In this document: piece by piece, positions 11,012 through 23,147 of the stretch
How the letters are laid out: every line of letters begins with the position of its first letter
Position numbering within the stretch: the first letter of the stretch is position 1
From: Turbatrix aceti
Lineage: Eukaryota; Nematoda; Chromadorea; Rhabditida; Panagrolaimidae
Length of the DNA stretch: 64,000 bases
Direction: 5' to 3'
Assembly (NCBI GenBank): GCA_963969345.1
Contig: OZ017767.1
Span: 7,716,739 to 7,780,738, forward strand
Made by a program: the position numbers and the translations under genes
The notes under the pieces: model-generated
What the model was told of the DNA's origin: nothing
Database searches by the model: none
What the model saw: only the letters and a program-made list of their open reading frames with translations

Positions 11012-12289
11012 ATGTCGTCAATCAGGAAGCGTGTCTCTTCGCCGGTCAAGGAGATCCAAATTTCCAAGCGAGCTCGTCTGGCGATCCCCCGACCCATGAG
11101 CAATGCGCCGTTTGACTTCGACCTCGTGGGCTTGGACTACGGTTTCAGCCGAAGCCTGATCCGAATGGCCCCCTGGCCGGTGCTGCACACGGTCAAGGAA
11201 ACTCGACCGCTGGACCACCTTGTCAAGCGGCAACGAGGATACATCGTCGAGGAAGTGAATTTCTATCCTCCCATCGATGAAGAGCTGACGCCAAATTTTG
11301 CAATCAGGCACGATCTCCCGCTGTCGGCAGAATTTTTGGCAACACACGCAGAAGAATTATGCCCTCAGTCAATTTCAATTTGCTACGTAAAAACTGGCTT
11401 TTATCAAATTGGAAAACTGTTGCGCAATTGGGCTCCAGTAAACGTCTACATCCACGGCTGCGAGTTTACCGCAGACGAGTTAGCCCAGGTTATTCCGCCA
11501 AAAAGTGTTCAGTTTCTGAACATTTCAAATTGTGTGGTAGACAAAAAATTTGATTTTCCGGCGGTGGCAGGCATGTTGGCGAATGCCCTGAAGTTGACGT
11601 GCGTTAAAATTTTATGTTAAATAATTTGAAAAATATAAAAGACGTTGAAATTATTTCAGATTTTTAAAACTTGCAAGTTTTTTTTTTAATAAAATAATTT
11701 TTTTATAATCAATAATAATTTTATTTAATTTTATAATCATAAAAAATAATTTTAAATTAATAAAAGAATAAATTTTAATAATTGTAATTTTAATAATTAA
11801 CATGTAACAGTTTGTTAAATCAATCAATTTCTTTTAATATATTTTTTTTTCAGATTAAACTTCAAAACGATGAACATGGGTCTCCCCCACCTGCGTGTCC
11901 TTTTCAACGAAATCGACGCCGTGGACCGGTCATCGGGTCCTCCGCGATACATCTACATCGAAAACGTCGACAAACAAGCGAATGCCCGAGACTTCTACGA
12001 GATGTTTCCGGTGAGTATATTAAATAACAAAAGAATCTAATTTGTATTTATAAATACAATAAAATTTTAGGCAAACTGCCCCCCGCAGAGCATCATTCGG
12101 CTACAGTTCTCCAGCACGTATGTAGGCGAGCAGTGGATGAAGTTGGAAGAAATGATGCACGACTTCAACGACGTGCCCCAGAATCCTCCAGTTGCCAAAA
12201 AGATCTACAGCATCAACTCTAAGGAATTCAAAGTTGTTTATTCGGGGGTTACAGGTTATCCAAAACCTGATACGTGCTGGATTGAGTGA
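11012..12289 (+). CDS. Unrecognised 320-residue protein
   Basis: Three exons (11012-11598, 11854-12010, 12071-12289) with GTGCGT/GTGAGT donors and TTTTCAG/TTTTAG acceptors close in frame to 320 residues. The start has a basic KRVSSPVKEIQISKRARL segment resembling a nuclear-localisation or F-box-adjacent region. The middle contains PKSVQFLNISNC and ANALKLTLNF, which look like leucine-rich-repeat strands spaced as in nematode F-box-associated proteins. Aromatic and acidic residues dominate the C-terminus. No signal peptide or membrane segment is present. I do not recognise the family. A lineage-specific F-box/LRR-like protein is the best guess. AATAAA lies 6 bp after the stop. Confidence 0.75.
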
Positions 12290-12294
12290 TTTTC

Positions 12295-12300
12295 AATAAA
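12295..12300 (+). terminator. Polyadenylation signal AATAAA
   Basis: Canonical AATAAA immediately after the stop codon of the 320-residue gene. The 3' ends of this gene and GPATCH1 converge here with about 258 bp between stops. Confidence 0.7.
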
Positions 12301-12547
12301 GTTTGTTTTTCATGTTGGAAAAATGCTGAAAGCAAGAAAAAATCATAAAAAGTAGTAACACACATTTTTTTTAAATTGAAATTGAAAATCGGAAGTTTTT
12401 GAGAACAAAATTAAGTTTATTTCCAAAAATATTATTAAAAAAAAACTTTTTTCAATGCAAAAAAAAATTTTCTTCCAATTTTTTTTTCAATCTGCACAGG
12501 TAAAAAAAGTCTACAAATCCACGTTTATATTTAAATACAAGTAAAAA

Positions 12548-15500
12548 TCATCCAGAATCAGATGCAATTGACGGAAGCGTCGAGTTGGACTCTGACCGAG
12601 AACGGGATCTATCGTGTCGGCTTCTGTGGTGGTGGTGTCGCTTCGACTTTGACGACTTTGATTTTGACCTTGACCTGGAGCTCGAGCTGTGTTCTCTTCG
12701 GTGTTTTTCTTTTTTGTCCTTCTTGCTTTTCCTGGACTTTCTATCGTCTTCATCTTCGTCTCGATCTCGATCCCGATGGCGGTCCCGCTTCTTGGATTTC
12801 TTCTCCTTCTTTTTTCTGTGTTCGCGTTCGCGTTCACGTTCTTCGCGTTCCTTTTTCTTCCGATTTCGGTGTTTTTTCCGCTTCCGTTCTTCTTCCGACG
12901 AAGAACGAACATCTGACGAGTCGCTCACCGTCTGGGTGCTCACTTCAGCGGGTAGAACTTCCTCGACTTTCACTTCAGGCGCTGGAACAGGTGCCGGAAC
13001 CTTTAAAACAGGTGAAGAAAGTTTTTCAGCTGACATTTCTTCCCTGAATCCCTCTTTTGGACCAGTCAAAGGTGCTGGAGGTTCCTTCGGTCGAACAGGG
13101 ACCCTGGAAGCTCCCGGCTGGAACACCGGGGCCCCGTCTTCTTCGTCGTCGTCGTCCATGAGTTGGATGACCTTTTTGGGACGTTCTCGAAGCTGTATGT
13201 CGCCTGCCTTGGCTTCTGACGACGATTGAACAGTGGCCAGGGGTTTTGGGTCCTCTCTGGGCCTCTCGGCGGACAGCTCAGCCTGCGCTTGCTCGGATTC
13301 CCTGACTTCTGCATCCGTGGTTCCAAAAATGGAATCCATGAAGTCGAAAAATTCAAAAAGGGGTTCGGATTCGGGGGGTGCGGTGGATTCGGCGGCGGGA
13401 GGGGGGTTTTCGTCTGTTGCTTCTTGTTGGGATGATGACGGCTGAAATTTGGATTTTTTGGAAAACGGAGTAAAAAAAATATGGAAGGCCTTGGGAGAAA
13501 TTTTAAAATAAAAAAAAATTTACACAAATAAAAAAATTATTGTTGGCAAAAAAAATTTAAAAAACTAAATTTTCGAAAAAAACTAAGATTTATTTTTTTA
13601 TTAAAAAATATGTAATTTTAATTTTACAAAAAAAAGTTTAAAAAAATATTTTCTTGCATTGTTACAAAAAATATTTTACTACAAGAAATTTTTTTTATCA
13701 ATACTGATTTTTTTTAAGAAAAGAATTTTTTTTTTTTTTAAACTTTTGGGTAAATTTTTTTTGAAAAAAAAAACTTTTGGGTAAAATTTTTTTTACGCCG
13801 GTTTTGTTTTGAACAGAAACTTACCTCATCTTCGGGGAAGAAACCCCTCCTCTGCCTGGCGATCTCCTGTTCGATGGCTGTCGTCGTGAAACCACCCTTC
13901 GGTGTTTTGGAAACAGACACCCGCCCTGGAATTCCTTCAAGCAGCGAATTCGGGTACGGATCGGGAACATTCAGCCGGACGCAGAGCCTCTTTGCCGGGT
14001 GCCAGGTGTGAGATACCAGCGTCAACGGTGGTTTTTGCTTCTGAAAACAATTTTTTTTTTATAAAAAAAATATTCATAAATTTTTTTTTATAAAAAAAAT
14101 ATTAAATTTTTTTTTTAATTTTAAATCCAAAAACTCACGGGTTTGACGTCGTCAGCCTTCGGCTCGGCGGAAGTAGCAACAAATTTATTTTTCATAGCCT
14201 GTAGCAGACTTTCGGTCAGTCCACCACCCTTGAACAGCGGCTGGGCGCGTTGGACGGCAGCCGGTAGGAGGTGTCTCAGCTCGGAGGGCACCGCACGCTG
14301 AAAATCAGCCTCTTCCCGGGCCCATTCAGCGTCCGTCAGCCCAGGCTGTCGGTGATAGGCCGACCCGCGACGAAGACACATCAAAAACTGATCAAAACGC
14401 TGGGCTTTTTCCGGATTGGAAGAAAAAATGTTTTTCGGCGCTTCGGAAACTTTTTTTGCGGGTTTTGGAGCGTTTTTTCGTTCTTCAACGAGTCGACGGG
14501 CTTCTCGGAGCTTTTGTCTGTCTTCCTGGCTCAGCAGATCCATGATTGACGTTGCCTTTTCGCCGAGAATCATCGCCTTTTGGAGAGGGGTCATTCGTGA
14601 ACCGTAGGCGTGGACTTCGACCGGGAGACAGGAAGGGTCGAATGGAATCGGGGTGTGCCGGGGATTAAAGCCCGGTGGAACAACGATCGGCTCATAAGTT
14701 GGACGTTTTCGGGTTTTCTTCGCTGGGACGAAGGATATTTCGCCTGGAAAATAAAAAAAGGTAAAAAAACTTCGAAAACGGTAAAAAAAGTCGTGACGAG
14801 AAAAATAACCGTATACAAATAAAAAAAAAACAACAAAAAATGGAGATATTTAACCCCAAAAATGTTCAAAAGTTTGGGTTTTTCAAGTGTACGAAACTTC
14901 AATCGTCCCAAATAAAATTTTTATAGCAAAAAAAAACTTCCAAAACAGTCAAAAAACCCAAAAAGTTAAAAAAAACGAGAGGGTTACGATATTTTTTCCA
15001 TTTTCGCTTCGAGAAAATTTGTCGCCCAAAAAAAAATTTAAAAAATGTAAAAAGCAGCAAAAACAGTCAATAAACCGTGAAACGTTCAAAAAAACCCCGG
15101 ATTTTACGGTTTACGATACATTTTTTCGCGACGAGAAAACATTTCTGAAAAAAACAAACAAAAATGTTTCAAAATTCCGATTTTTTCAGATTAAGATAAT
15201 AGAATACTAATTTTCGTTTTGAGAAATTCCGTGGACTAAAAAACTAAGAAAACGCTTCAAAACCCCAAAAATATCAAAAAAAATGTTTAAAATTACGATA
15301 TTTTTATATTTTCCCTCCAAGAAACCTCAACTCACCAACATTCGCTGCCGAACCAGAAGTAATAGCCAAAATAGGATCCCTGTCCCCCAGCACCTTGTTG
15401 TACCCGGACAGATCATCCGCATCGTAGACATCGTCATCGGAATCCTCGAAGACGCCCACGCCGAAGGCATCTCCGCGCTTGGATCCACCTGCTTGTTCAC

Positions 15501-16364
15501 CGGTGACCGTATTGTAGCCTCCGCTTAGGCCCTTGAGCCCTGAGTACCCCAGGCCATGGGTGTTGTCCTGCGACGAAAAGTACACCGGAGGAACGTCTTC
15601 TGGGATAAATTCAAAACTCCTGGCAAATTCTTCCGCTTCTTCGACGGCGGTTCGATCGAAGCGGGACTTTTTGCCTCGCATCGCTCGTTGTTCTGCGAGT
15701 CGCTGGAGTTCGAGAGCCCGTCGAGACAGGGGTGCGCCAATGCCCTTTCCATCTCGATGACCCATCAGACGCATGATCCGGAGCCCGATGGAATCCGATT
15801 CTGACCGGGATTGAACGTGAAAAAGATCGTCGACGACCCCGGTTTTTCCGGAAACCCGGGAAATGGGTTCGGGAACAGTCGACGGCGTCGGACGATCCGG
15901 AGCGTACTTTTTGTTGACGTGAAACTGCCGACTGGAAATGCCGAATTCGCCGAGGTCCTCTTCGTCCATGAAATCTTCCGGACGCCGCTGGGAGACCTCG
16001 GCTCGTCGATCCCGGCTGCTTTTGAACGTTGACGGAACCCATCCTGCAAAAAAATGCAAAAATGATCGTAAAATTATATAATTTTATAAAAAACTCTCAG
16101 AATAACAAAAATCAATGGAAAATAACTGACCATGCTTCGATCCAACCGAGTTGAAATACCCGGCGGAAAATCCGCCGGTAAAAGCGCCGTGAAAGCGACG
16201 ACGACCGCGTTCATCGGTGACAACTTCTTCGTGGACTTTCTTCGGTTTCTTCTTTACAGGACCATCTGAAAAGAAAATTGATTGAATGTGTTTGACAGGC
16301 TGAAAAACAAACCTTCATCCTCCAAAGCCGCAAACGGCGTTCCGTAAGGCGCATTTCGACCCAT
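12548..16364 (-). CDS. GPATCH1: G-patch domain-containing protein 1 (GPATCH1)
   Basis: Nuclear RNA-processing protein of the GPATCH1 family, a spliceosome-associated factor (family knowledge). Six exons (16313-16364, 16131-16265, 15336-16043, 14139-14743, 13825-14040, 12548-13441) join to 869 residues, against about 930 in vertebrates. The N-terminus [17 protein letters not shown] and the block [19 protein letters not shown] are the DUF1604 signature. [17 protein letters not shown] motif and the [13 protein letters not shown] segment follow. The G-patch is at about residues 145-180 ([17 protein letters not shown]), with His in place of the usual aromatic after MG. The C-terminus is a charged RS/KD/HHHH-rich tail typical of splicing factors, ending at TGA 12548. 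Its start lies 323 bp downstream of the CoA-transferase copy A stop on the same strand, a spacing compatible with, but not proof of, an operon. Confidence 0.93.
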
Positions 16365-16686
16365 CCTGCCAAAGTTATAAAATTTTGTTATAAAAAACTT
16401 TCGCGCTTGCACAATATCTGCATGCAACGTGCGAACTGGGGCGCGAAACGACCGCAATTTCTGACTATCTTTTTTATTGTTTTTTTTTCAGTTTTAGTTT
16501 TTTGGTGCCATGGCGTCAGAAATTCAGGATGCTTTATTTGGTTTCTGTTGTTTATTTAGTCATTTACGGCATTGATGGTCTTTGAGATTTTTATTTTTAT
16601 TTTTTTTAATTTATGCATGTTTATTTCGACGAGTCAACTATGTATCTATTAGGAATTTTAGGCTTAGATCAAAAAAAAATCAAAAG

Positions 16687-18207
16687 TTAGCTGCTCGACG
16701 GCATAACTTTGAATCGCTTGAAAGCAGCTTTTTCCAAGCTTTGCCGGTCGTCAGGATGCGCAATCTGGATCAGAGCATGGGCGCGTTGACGGAGGGATTT
16801 TCCAAAAAGATCTGCGATGCCGAACTCGGTGACCACGAATCTGACGTGTCCGCGGGTGGTGACGACCCCGGCGCCGGGCGCGGTGACGGGAACGATGCGG
16901 GACTTGCCCTTGGCGGTGCGCGAGGGCAGCGCGATGATGGCACGGCCCTTGCCGTCGCTGGCCTGCGCCGCGGCGTGGATAAAGTCCGTCTGGCCGCCGA
17001 AGCCCGAGTAGATGGACTCCCCGATGGATTCCGCCACCACCTGCCCGGTGAGGTCGACTTCGATCGCGGAATTGATGGCTGCGATCTGAGATTGGGCCGC
17101 GATGACGTTGTAGTTGTTGGTGTAGGCGCTCGATGCGAACACTGAAAAAGTTCTATGGTCAGATAAACAATAGAAACCACAAAAAACTTACCAAACAGAG
17201 AATTCTCGTTGATCAGGTCGTAGAATTGTCTGTCACCGAAGGCGAAGGACGTGACAATTTTTCCACGATCCAGGGATTTTCTGGAGTTTGTAAGGACGCC
17301 TCTTTCGATGAGAGGGACCACCCCGCTGCAGACAAGTTCTGTGTGGATGCCCAGTTCTTTGTGGTTCGTCAATTGAGATAGAACGGCGTCCGGAATCGTT
17401 CCGATGCCTGAAAATGTACTTTTTGGGGTAAAAGTATTATTTTTTAGACATACCCATTTGAAGAGTATCAAAATCATGAACCAGGTTTTCTGAGATGTGC
17501 TTTCCAATTGCCATTTCAATTTCATCTGGTTCGGATTTTGGAACTTCCATGATAGGAGTATTGGATTCAGTTAGGGCCTCAAACTGACTGATGTGGATCT
17601 GGGTGTCTCCATAGGTCCTCGGCTGGGATGGGTTGATAGCTCCAATTATGTACCTGGAATTCCTGACCGCAGCCGATGAACAGTCTGCTGACACGCCCAT
17701 CGAGCAGTATCCATGCTCATCCGGAGGAGAAACAGTGAGCAGCGTAGCATCGTTCTTGATCACTTTCTGGTCGAACAATTTGATAATATCCTGCAGGAAA
17801 ACTGGCGTGTAGTCTATCGCACCTGCTTTTACGTACTTTCTCGTATGAGCATCGACAAAAAACGTATTTCCTCGAACTCGATCGTGATACTTTTCCTCAA
17901 AAACGTGGACATCGTGGGCAAGGACGATGCAGTGGACTGTGAGATTTGATAGGTTGGCGGAATCAACTCGTCTGGCGAGGGCTGCCGAGAGTTCGGGAGG
18001 CGTCGAAGGGCTGCCGTGGAGGTAGATGCTGTGGCCGGATTGGATGCTGGACACTGCTTCGTCGGGGGAGACGATTCGCGGCTTTTTCCCTGGTATGGGG
18101 GCGGTTAGGGTACGGCAGGTGACACCTGTTCCGATCCCGGAAAAACTTCGAATTGAGAAGTTTTGTGTTCTGGTGAAAAGTTGTACCAGGCAGGGTTTTA
18201 CCGCCAT
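16687..18207 (-). CDS. Acetyl-CoA hydrolase/CoA-transferase, array copy A
   Basis: Member of the acetyl-CoA hydrolase/4-hydroxybutyrate CoA-transferase family, which moves CoA between acetyl-CoA and short acids such as succinate, normally in mitochondria. Exons 17454-18207, 17192-17407 and 16687-17141 give 474 residues. The leader MAVKPCLVQLFTRTQNFSIR is basic and Ser-rich, like a mitochondrial presequence. The catalytic glutamate expected of the family is Glu275 in LGIHTEL, and GFGGQTDFIHAA matches the CoA-binding loop. An upstream in-frame ATG is possible. The C-terminal 230-240 bp are nearly identical to the other four copies and much richer in GC than the flanks. Intron 17142-17191 matches copies C and E almost base for base. 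It is the last gene of the array and lies just upstream of GPATCH1. Confidence 0.93.
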
Positions 18208-19206
18208 TTTCTGGAATTTGTATAATAGAGCATTCATTTGGGTGTGTGACACGTGAAACATCGTAACAATACGGATATTACGATAGAAAAAATCGCATAG
18301 GTGCAGTACAGGTAAGTTCAGGTATAGTACAGGTAAAAAAATTTTTATGCAAAACTCGGTGCGCGTGAACGGAAGGATCAAAAACGAACAACATGTAAAA
18401 TCATCTTAAGGAAAAATATTTTTTTACGATCAATTCATAATAAATATAAATATAAATTTAGTCAAGTTTAGCAAAAAAGTAGACTTGGAGGAAATTGAGG
18501 AAGCATGTGGCGCTGGCAGTTTAGTTCTTCTTTACTTTTATACATTCGGCGGTTGTTCTGACGTTGTTTCGTTTTTTGTGCTTTGTGACACAACACCCCT
18601 TTCTGACCCCGTGAAGACATCAACGACTGGCCAAACAACGGACAAGCCGCAGTTCTCCGTTCTGTGATCTTTGTGCTGGTGTTGTACGGAGTTTAATTTT
18701 TTTAAATACTCGAACTCGATCAGATGACATTGTACTCGATATTATTTTTAATGTTTGTACAAAAATAACAATGATAACAACGTTTTAAAAATTAATAAAT
18801 GAATCAATTTTTAAACAAAATTGGTTAAAAATGTGACAAGTAAAACGATAGTAAGCACACCTGTATAAAAACAGGTGATCCAACATGCGAGCATTGATTC
18901 AACAGATAAAATCAGATATGGGACAAAAAAACAAAAAAATTACTTTTTTAAAAACCGTTTCAAAGCAGATAGGAAAAAAAGTAATAGTCATCGATAGCTA
19001 GTGTAGCAAATAAATGTTGCAAGTGATGGACAACGCATCAGTCAGTCAGTCTCTCGTCTGGTCAGGGGGGAGGGGGACAGCGCACGCGCTCGGATACGCT
19101 TTTTCGTTGGGAGATCCGTCGCAAAATTTATTATTCGGTCAGCGGTAAATATTAATTATGGGCATTAGTTTATTAGTTTTTAGTTTTAAAAACGCGGTGC
19201 TTATTT
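18208..19206. other. Spacer between CoA-transferase copies A and B
   Basis: About 1 kb of AT-rich DNA. It contains an inverted CACCTGT/ACAGGTG pair (about 18858-18878) and a GC-richer patch at 18490-18670 with an open frame that starts only with TTG. I see no gene. Confidence 0.5.
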
Positions 19207-20732
19207 TCAAGGAGACGGCATGACTTTAAATCGCTGGAAAGCAGCCTTTTCAATGGCTTCCCGATCGTTCGGGTGCGCGATCTGGATAAGAGCATGGGCG
19301 CGTTGACGGAGGGATTTTCCAAAAAGATCTGCGATGCCGAACTCGGTGACAACGATACGAACATGTCCGCGGGTGGTGACGATACCGGCGCCGGGGGCGG
19401 TGACGGGCACGATGCGGGACTTGCCCTTGGCGGTGCGCGAGGGCAGCGCGATGATGGCGCGGCCCTTGCCGTCGCTGGCCTGCGCCGCGGCGTGGATGAA
19501 GTCCGTCTGGCCGCCGAAGCCCGAATAGATATTTGTTCCGATGGATTCTGCGACAACCTGTCCTGTCAAATCGACTTCCAGCGCCGAGTTGATAGCCGCC
19601 ATTTGTGATTGCGCGGCGATGACGTTGTAGTTGTTGGTGTAGGCGCTCGATGCAAACACTGAAAAATTTTTGGAGTCAGATTGACAATCGAAACCACAAA
19701 AAACTCACCAAAAAGCGAATTATCGTTGATAAGGTCGTAGAATTGTCTGTCACCCAAGGCAAAACACGTAACAATTTTACCATGGTCTTTGGACTTTCTC
19801 GAGTTTGTGACAACGCCCTGCTCGATGAGCGGGACCACTCCGCTGCATAAGAGTTCCGTGTGGATGCCGAGTTCTTTGTGGTTTGTCAATTGGGATAGAA
19901 CAGCGTCCGGGATCGTTCCGATGCCTGAAAATGTTTTTTTGAGGTCACAAAGTGCTAATTTCGGATTTTTTAAATTACCGAGCTGAAGAGTATCGTAATC
20001 ATAAACCAGGTTATTCGCAATGTGTTGACCAATCGCCATTTCGATCTCACCAGGTGGCTCACTCGGAATCGCGAGAATAGGAATTTTAGTTTCGGTTAGG
20101 GCCTCGAATTGACTCACGTGGATTTGAGTGTCTCCATAGGTCCTCGGCTGGGAGGGATTGATAGCTCCAATTATGTACTTGGAATTCCTCGCAACCGCCG
20201 ATGTACAGTCCGCGTTCACGCCCAACGAGCAATAACCATGTTTGTCCGGTGGTGATACCGTAACCAGACAAACATCGTTCTTGACAACTTTTTGGTCAAA
20301 AATCTTTCCCGCATCCTGCAGGAAAATGGGCGCGTAATCCACCAATCCGGCATTTATGTACTTTCTTGAGAAAACGTCCGCGAAATACGAGGTAACCTTT
20401 ACTCGGTCTCGGTATTTGGCATCGTAGAGGGGGACGGGACAGGAGGTGAGGTAGACGTGCAGATGCAAATCAGAAACCTTTCCTGAGTCAACTCGACTCG
20501 TCAAAGCCTGCAGGAGTTCTGGGGGAGTCGAAGGGGCTCCGTGAAGGAAAATATTGTGCCCAGATTGAACGCAGGACAGAGCTTCGTCGGGGGAAACGAT
20601 TTTGGGGGCCTTGTCTGTTATGGGGCTGGTAAGAGTTCGGCATTTGACCCCGGCACCGATGCCGGAATATCTCCGGATGGAAAAGCGGGCGGTCTTGGAA
20701 ATTAGTTGGGTCAGAGTGGGTTTGAGGGCCAT
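19207..20732 (-). CDS. Acetyl-CoA hydrolase/CoA-transferase, array copy B
   Basis: Exons 19979-20732, 19709-19924 and 19207-19658 give 473 residues from the ATG at 20732. The leader MALKPTLTQLISKTARFSIR resembles a mitochondrial presequence. Glu275 in LGIHTEL and the GGQTDF loop are kept, so it should be active. It is the most divergent of the five around the 3' exon: it has TNIYSGFGG where A, C and E have ESIYSGFGG, ALEVDL instead of AIEVDL, and NDREAIEKAAF at the end. The 240-bp core of the exon is nonetheless nearly identical to the rest, which points to local gene conversion. Its intron 19659-19708 differs from the one shared by A, C and E. Confidence 0.93.
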
Positions 20733-21017
20733 GGTTGGTTAGTAGAACGGTTGCTGGAACGAACGTTCCTGCCGAAGTGTCAGGTGATGCCGTCGCACCT
20801 TGAGATCAGTAGACAAAAAACATTTTTTTACAAAAAACGCACGAACATTAAGACGAATTAGCATATTATGCTTAACAGAATTTTGTTGTACGTAAATACA
20901 GGTGGTTCCGTTCTTGTTTGTTCTGCAAATTTTTGGATTTTTCAGAAAGTTCCCATTTTTCTCACTTTGCTTCATTTGAATCCAAACTAATTCATATGAA
21001 AATAAGAAAACGTGAAA

Positions 21018-22504
21018 TCAAGGCGATGGCATAACTTTGAATCGCTTGAAAGCAGCTTCTTCCAAGTTTTGCCGGTCGTCAGGATGCGCGATCTGGATGA
21101 GAGCATGGGCGCGTTGACGGAGGGATTTTCCAAAAAGATCTGCGATGCCGAACTCGGTGACGACGAATCTGACGTGTCCGCGGGTGGTGACGACCCCGGC
21201 CCCAGGCGCGGTGACGGGCACGATGCGGGACTTGCCCTTGGCGGTGCGCGAGGGCAGCGCGATGATGGCGCGGCCCTTGCCGTCGCTGGCCTGCGCCGCG
21301 GCGTGGATGAAGTCCGTCTGGCCGCCGAAGCCCGAGTAAATGGACTCCCCGATGGATTCCGCCACCACCTGCCCGGTGAGGTCGACTTCGATCGCGGAAT
21401 TTATAGCTGCGATCTGAGATTGGGCCGCGATGACGTTGTAGTTGTTGGTGTAGGCGCTCGATGCGAACACTGAAAAAGTTCTATGGTCAGATAAACAATA
21501 GAAACCACAAAAAACTCACCAAACAGAGAATTCTCGTTGATCAGGTCGTAGAATTGTCTGTCACCCATGGCGAAGGACGTGACAATTTTTCCACGATCCA
21601 GGGATTTTCTGGAGTTCGTGATGACACCTTTTTCGATGAGAGGGACCACCCCGCTGCAGACAAGTTCTGTGTGGATGCCCAGTTCTTTGTGATTTGTCAG
21701 TTGGGATAAAACTGCGTCCGGGACTGATCCAAAACCCAGTTGAACCGTGTCGTAATCGTAGACCAGATGATCCGTGATGTGTTTTCCAATAGCTTCAGCT
21801 ACCGGTGTCACCTGTGAATTTGGAACTGCCAAAATGGGAATGTCAGATTCGGTTAGGGCCTCGAACTGGCTGATGTGGATCTGGGTGTCTCCATAGGTCC
21901 TCGGCTGGGATGGGTTGATAGCTCCAATTATGTACCTGGAATTCCTGACCGCAGCCGATGAACAATCAGCTGAAACCCCCATCGAGCAGTATCCATGCTC
22001 ATCCGGTGGAGAAACAGTGACGAGGCTGACATCAATCTTGACAATTTTCAAGTCAAATAATTTTATGGCGTCCTGCAGGAAGACAGGTGTGTAGTCCACA
22101 ACCCCGGCATTTATGTACTTTCTCGAAAAAGTGTCCGCGAAGTACGAGGTAACCTGCACGCGGTCCCGATACTTGGGTTCGTAGAGGGCGACGGGGCCGG
22201 TGGTGAGCTGGACGTGCAAGTGGAGGTTGGAGACTTTGCACGCGTCCACTCGACGAGTCAGCGCGTCTATCAGTTCTGGTGGGGTTGAAGGACATCCGTG
22301 GAAGTAAATTCCATGCCCGGATTGAACGCAGGAGATCGCTTCGTCTGGGGAAACGATTTTGGGGGTTTTGTTGGGGATTGGGGCGGTGAGGGTACGGCAT
22401 TGGGAGCCAGGTGTGATTCCTGAGTATAAACGAGTGGATTTGAGGAGTTGAGATTTGGCAAGAAGATTTAGCAGGATCGTTGGTTTAATTTTCACTGCTT
22501 TCAT
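21018..22504 (-). CDS. Acetyl-CoA hydrolase/CoA-transferase, array copy C, one intron fewer
   Basis: Only two exons (21520-22504, 21018-21469) give 478 residues from the ATG at 22504. An in-frame upstream start at 22588 is less likely. The intron that separates exons 1 and 2 in the other copies is precisely absent, and the frame reads straight through TVQLGFGSVPDAVLSQL. Glu280 of LGIHTEL and the CoA loop are present. Stretches of exon 1 (about 21850-22010) are nearly identical to copy A, and the remaining intron is the same as in A and E. Only 285 bp separate its stop from the start of copy B. Confidence 0.93.
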
Positions 22505-23147
22505 TGCTGGAATGCTAAAAAGTATGAAAAACATGGATTTAGAGGGATTTGAACTCGAATTTTGGCGCGATAAAAAATTTTTGGGCATTCAAAACAATTT
22601 TTTTGAAGATGCTGCGCATTGCATTTACGCGTGACATGATGCATTTATGGTTTGTGTTTGCGACTATGTACAAAATTCATATCAGTGGTGTCATCGATTC
22701 GTTAACCAACCCCGGAAACAAGCAGAACAGAATTTTCTTTCTTTTCTTCTTTTTTTTCAACAACCTGGGAGGGATTTGGCGGCAACATCTTGTTCACCTT
22801 CGCCTCGCTATCAATCATAGCAACACGCAGGACAGAACAAAGACCCATAAAAGGCGAAAGACGGAGACAAAGACTGACGTGAATTCCGGAATTTTTTCCG
22901 GAAGACAAAAACGCGCGCACGCGGCGAACTACGCTTTTCGCGGCGGGAACACCGGCTGTCAGCAATTGGAATTGCAAATGCAATTGCAATTGCAGTTCTT
23001 TTTATTGCCTTTGTACACATTTCACCCAGTTTATTGCCTTCGATTCTTTGTGTGTTTTTTGTCGAAAAAACATTTGGTATCATCTGATTGTATCGGGATG
23101 CTTGGAAATTTTGATTTTTAATTGATTGATTTTTTTGCAGGTAAAAG
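22505..23147. other. Divergent intergenic region, copy C and aquaporin
   Basis: Presumed promoter region for both genes. It contains a run of overlapping CAATTG/GCAATTGC words at about 22966-22995. On the plus strand a TTTTTTTGCAG acceptor precedes the aquaporin start by 7 bp. Confidence 0.5.
23131..23140 (+). promoter_or_regulatory. Probable spliced-leader (or 5'-UTR intron) acceptor
   Basis: TTTTTTGCAG ends 7 bp before the aquaporin ATG. An acceptor so close to the start codon, without an obvious upstream exon, is the usual look of a nematode trans-splice site. A 5'-UTR intron would look the same. Confidence 0.5.

Noticed and set aside
12562..13229. Ser/Phe/Arg-rich frames on the plus strand, 160-214 codons
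   Set aside because: They are antisense to the low-complexity RS tail of GPATCH1.
22505..22588. Upstream in-frame start of CoA-transferase copy C
   Set aside because: The downstream ATG at 22504 aligns with the other copies and gives a normal mitochondrial-type leader.
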